Positions 61,483 through 64,000 of a DNA stretch of 64,000 nt are shown one piece after another. The notes under the pieces are model-generated. The model was not told the origin of the DNA. It searched no databases and saw only the letters and a list, made by a program, of their open reading frames with translations. Position numbers and translations under genes: made by a program. How positions within the stretch are numbered: the stretch's first letter is position 1; the number at the start of each line of letters is the position of its first letter. The DNA comes from VRUE01 sp963702575 (GTDB lineage Bacteria > Actinomycetota > Thermoleophilia > Solirubrobacterales > 70-9): the NCBI GenBank assembly GCA_963702575.1, contig CAVPCU010000002.1, forward strand, positions 558,001 to 622,000, in the 5' to 3' direction.

Positions 61483-62651
61483 GTGACCCGGCAAGAGTGG
61501 CCGAGCACGCGGCGGCCGGCCCCGAGGGCTCGATTGCCGACGGGGTGCTGCCCTCGCAGGATCTGAGCCGGGCGATCGAGGCGGAATGGGTGAGCTCGGG
61601 CGAGTACCGGATCCGCCCGGAGGCGATCCAGCCGGCCAGCATCGACCTGCGACTGGGCGACTTTGCCTGGGCGCTGCGCTGCAGCTTCCTGCCCGACGTC
61701 GAATCGACGGTCGAGGAGAAGATCGAGGGGCTCGCCTTCCAGCGGGTGGACCTGCGCGACGGCGCCGTGCTCGAGCGCGACCGGCCCTATCTAGTGCCGC
61801 TGATCGAGGAGCTGGCCCTGCCCGAGGACGTGCGGGCGAAGGCGAACCCGAAGAGCTCGACCGGGCGCCTCGACGTCTTCACCCGCGTCCTCACCGATCG
61901 CCACCATCGCTTCGACGAGATCCGCCCCGGCTACCGCGGCCGCCTCTACCTCGAGGTCGTGCCCCGCTCCTTCGCGATCCAGGTGAAGACCGGGCTTTCG
62001 CTCAACCAGCTGCGGCTGGCCCGCGGCGAGGTGCGCCTCGGCGACGCCGAGATCCGCGAGCTGCAGGCCGAGTTTCCCCTGCTCTACCTCGACTCGCACG
62101 CGCTGCGCGAGTCGGAGCTGGCGCTCGCCGACGGGCTCTTCCTCAGCGTCGACCTCTCCGGCCCGGGCGACCGGATCGTCGGCTACCGGGCGAAGAAGAA
62201 CAGCCTGCCGATCGACCTCTCGCGCATCCGCGCCTACCGCTGGACCGACTACTGGGACCCGGTCTATCCCGAGCCGGGCGGGCGGATCGTGCTCGAGCCC
62301 GAGATCTTCTACCTGCTGCTCTCGGCCGAGGGCGTCTGCATCCCGCCGCAGATCGCCGCCGAGATGATGGCCTACGACCCGACCGCGGGCGAGCTCCGCA
62401 CCCACTACGCCGGCTTCTTCGACCCCGGCTTCGGCTACGACCCGGTCGCCGGCCGCCACGGCAGCCGCGCCGCGCTCGAGGTGCGCGCCCGCGACGTCTC
62501 CTTCATGGTCGAGCACCGCCAGCCGGTCTGCAAGCTGGCGCTCGAGCGCACCGCCGCCCCCGCCGAGCGGCTGTACGGCGAGCAGCTCGGCTCCAACTAC
62601 CAGGGCCAGGTGACGATGCTGAGCAAGCACTTCGAGGAGACCGGTGGCTGA
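61479..62651 (+). CDS. dcd: dCTP deaminase-like protein (long form)
   Basis: 390 residues. The dUTPase-fold motifs are QPASIDLRLGD near the start, KANPKSSTGRLDVFTRVL with the catalytic-region Ser/Arg, and RGRLYLEVVPRSFAIQVKTGLSLNQLRL. It is roughly twice the length of the standard Dcd, with a second domain in the C-terminal half (GYDPVAGRHGSRAALEVRARD...), like the long deaminases of some proteobacteria. It probably deaminates dCTP or controls dUTP. It is followed by YtoQ with an 8-base overlap. Confidence 0.85.
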   Translation: MSDPARVAEHAAAGPEGSIADGVLPSQDLSRAIEAEWVSSGEYRIRPEAIQPASIDLRLGDFAWALRCSFLPDVESTVEEKIEGLAFQRVDLRDGAVLERDRPYLVPLIEELALPEDVRAKANPKSSTGRLDVFTRVLTDRHHRFDEIRPGYRGRLYLEVVPRSFAIQVKTGLSLNQLRLARGEVRLGDAEIRELQAEFPLLYLDSHALRESELALADGLFLSVDLSGPGDRIVGYRAKKNSLPIDLSRIRAYRWTDYWDPVYPEPGGRIVLEPEIFYLLLSAEGVCIPPQIAAEMMAYDPTAGELRTHYAGFFDPGFGYDPVAGRHGSRAALEVRARDVSFMVEHRQPVCKLALERTAAPAERLYGEQLGSNYQGQVTMLSKHFEETGG

Positions 62652-63105
62652 GAAGACGTGGCGGGTGTATCTCTCGGGTGAGATCCACTCGGACTGGCGC
62701 GAGAGGATCGAAACGGGGGTCCGCGAGGCAGGGCTGCCGGTCGAGTTCTCGGCGCCGGTCACCGACCATGCGGCTTCCGACGACGCCGGCACCGGCACCC
62801 TGGGCGAGGAGAGCGAGCCGTTCTGGCGCGACCAGATGGGCGCCGGCGTCAACGCGATCCGCACCCAGACGCTGATCCGCGCCGCCGACGTCGTCGTGGT
62901 CCGCTTCGGCGACAAGTACCGCCAGTGGAACGCCGCCTTCGACGCCGGCTACGCCGCGGCGCTGGGCAAGCCCTACGTCACCCTGCACGACCCCGAGCTC
63001 GACCACGCCCTGAAGGAGGTCGACCGCGCCGCCCAGGCGACCGCGCGCACGGCCGAGCAGGTCGTCGCCGTCCTCCGCTACGCGATCGCCGGTAGGTTGC
63101 CCTGA
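62644..63105 (+). CDS. YtoQ family protein
   Basis: 153 residues from GTG 62644. WRVYLSGEIHSDWRERIETGVREAGL and VRFGDKYRQWNAAFDAGYAAALGKPYVTLH are the YtoQ signature, a small NDT-like Rossmann fold with Glu/Asp positions like those of deoxyribosyltransferases. Function is not known. Its pairing with a dCTP deaminase-like gene suggests nucleotide-pool metabolism. It overlaps the next gene by 1 base. Confidence 0.92.
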   Translation: MAEKTWRVYLSGEIHSDWRERIETGVREAGLPVEFSAPVTDHAASDDAGTGTLGEESEPFWRDQMGAGVNAIRTQTLIRAADVVVVRFGDKYRQWNAAFDAGYAAALGKPYVTLHDPELDHALKEVDRAAQATARTAEQVVAVLRYAIAGRLP

Positions 63106-63590
63106 TGGGAGAGGAGGCGAACCGCGCGACGATCGAGCGCTTCTACGGTGCGTTCGGACAGTGCAACGGCAGCGCGATGACGGCCTGCTACGCGGCCGAC
63201 GCCCATTTTCGCGATCCGGCCTTCGGCAATCTCCAGGGCGCCGACGTGGGGGCGATGTGGCGGATGCTGACGGCCCGCGCCACCGATCTGAAGATCGAGC
63301 TGCACGAGCACGAGGCCGACGAGACGTCGGGCTCGGCCCACTGGATCGCCCGCTACACGTTCTCGACCGGTCGCCCCGTGGTCAACGACATCCAGGCGAG
63401 GTTCCGCTTCGCCGACGGCCTGATCGCCGACCACGTCGACGAGTTCGACTTCCGCCGCTGGGCCAAGCAGGCCCTTGGGCCGACCGGCACTCTCGTCGCC
63501 CTGTTGCCGCCGCTGCGAGCGAAAGCCCGCGCCAAAGCGCTGGGCCAGCTCGAAGCCTTCAAGCGAGACGAGACCGGCTCGAGCATCTGA
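63105..63590 (+). CDS. SnoaL-like (NTF2-fold) protein
   Basis: 161 residues. ATIERFYGAFGQCNGSAMTACYAADAHFRDPAFGNLQG and HWIARYTFSTGRPVVNDIQARFRFADGLIADHVDEFDF give the NTF2/SnoaL fold with His and Asp lining the pocket. These proteins are isomerases, cyclases or ligand-binding proteins. It overlaps ytoQ by 1 base and is the last gene of the operon. Confidence 0.88.
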   Translation: MGEEANRATIERFYGAFGQCNGSAMTACYAADAHFRDPAFGNLQGADVGAMWRMLTARATDLKIELHEHEADETSGSAHWIARYTFSTGRPVVNDIQARFRFADGLIADHVDEFDFRRWAKQALGPTGTLVALLPPLRAKARAKALGQLEAFKRDETGSSI

Positions 63591-63663
63591 CCCCAGCTGC
63601 GTCCGGCAGGCATGCGAACGTATGTGCTGGCTATCTGCTTCGCTCCACTAGACTCCGTGGGCA

Positions 63664-64000
63664 GTGGATCTGTCACAGGGAGGCCCCCGCGAGGACCGGC
63701 CGGTAGCTGGGCGCGATTACCCGCGCGACTGGCCTGAGTTCCACAGGTTCTTCCCCGACGAGGCTGCCTGCCTCGCCTACCTGGAGCGCCTGCGCTGGCC
63801 AGATGGCTTCCGCTGTCCCGCCTGCGGTGGCGAGGAGGCCTGGAAGACCAAGCGGGGCCACTGGCTCTGCGGCAACTGCCGGCGCCAGACCTCGGTCACG
63901 GCGGGAACCCTGTTCGCCGGGACGAGAACGCCGCTTTTGAACTGGTTCGCAGCGATCTGGCAGCTGGTCTCCCAAAAACAAGGGATGTCGGCGCTTGGCT
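63664..64000 (+). CDS. IS1595-family transposase (N-terminus, cut by window end)
   Basis: From GTG 63664 to the window edge. WPEFHRFFPDEAACLAYLERLRWPDGFRCPACGG and HWLCGNCRRQTSVTAGTLFAGTRTPLLNWFAAIW form the zinc-ribbon N-terminus typical of IS1595 transposases (CPAC...CGNC). The catalytic part lies beyond the window. No left inverted repeat could be defined in 63591-63663. Confidence 0.85.
   Translation, partial: MDLSQGGPREDRPVAGRDYPRDWPEFHRFFPDEAACLAYLERLRWPDGFRCPACGGEEAWKTKRGHWLCGNCRRQTSVTAGTLFAGTRTPLLNWFAAIWQLVSQKQGMSALG

Overview
The window is high-GC DNA with short intergenic gaps, frequent 4-bp ATGA/GTGA gene overlaps and several GTG or TTG starts. Gene content (a bd oxidase, an F420-type Ddn-like enzyme, many wHTH/TetR regulators, a Ser/Thr kinase with a beta-propeller sensor, a PgsA-FolE2-SigA block) points to an actinobacterium. 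The style of the proteins suggests class Thermoleophilia (Solirubrobacterales), which is an inference. Four tRNA genes are present (Ser-GGA, Ser-CGA, Thr-CGT, Tyr-GTA). No rRNA and no CRISPR array were seen.

Layout. 1-3173 is an accessory stretch: a TIR-domain protein cut by the left edge, a VapBC toxin-antitoxin pair, and a nucleotidyltransferase with a small partner. 3176-16107 is mostly core carbon and energy metabolism: an FAD oxidoreductase with rpiA, an FHA protein, a secreted beta-propeller, a Ser/Thr kinase, tkt-tal-pgi and cydAB. 16147-18310 is a compact cassette of a nucleoside-deoxyribosyltransferase-like protein, two DUF488 proteins and a probable dual-OB protein. 18314-28254 holds a phosphatase, cyclopropane synthase, desaturase, a complete IS630 element, a large membrane protein, an MBL hydrolase, UspA, a subtilase and tadA. 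28318-30356 and 46271-48631 hold winged-helix regulators and tiny peptide genes. 33578-35450 is a small island at tRNA-Ser carrying an AbiE-type pair. 36446-44800 holds an ECF sigma/DGPF pair, a cysteine-rich RTX protein, a two-component pair, LtrA and a methyltransferase. 44936-53060 holds an RRE-ThiF-like E1 protein, uracil-DNA glycosylase, a ferritin-like lipoprotein, MMPL, pgsA and folE2. 53112-64000 holds SigA, an AAA/DUF4143 ATPase, acetyltransferases, an SDR, MerR and three TetR genes, a dCTP-deaminase/YtoQ/SnoaL operon, and the start of an IS1595-type transposase.

Main discovery candidate. Three separate 60-nt genes (29225-29284, 30249-30308, 47640-47699) each encode exactly 19 residues. 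They share a C-terminal pattern (L/V-P/S-M/L-L-S/R-V/I-x-K-S/N/T-G/N), a GGGGGTGA Shine-Dalgarno, and a GC-rich hairpin starting 10-14 nt after the stop. Each lies divergent from an HTH regulator gene with inverted repeats between them. This looks like a multi-copy peptide/regulator system. A nearby E1-like protein with a probable peptide-binding N-terminus could be a maturation enzyme, but that link is speculative.

Caveat. About fifteen genes, many of them conserved families, carry single-base frameshifts, often where one G or C too many or too few restores the frame. The sequence probably contains residual indel errors, so most broken genes here should not be read as true pseudogenes without checking reads.
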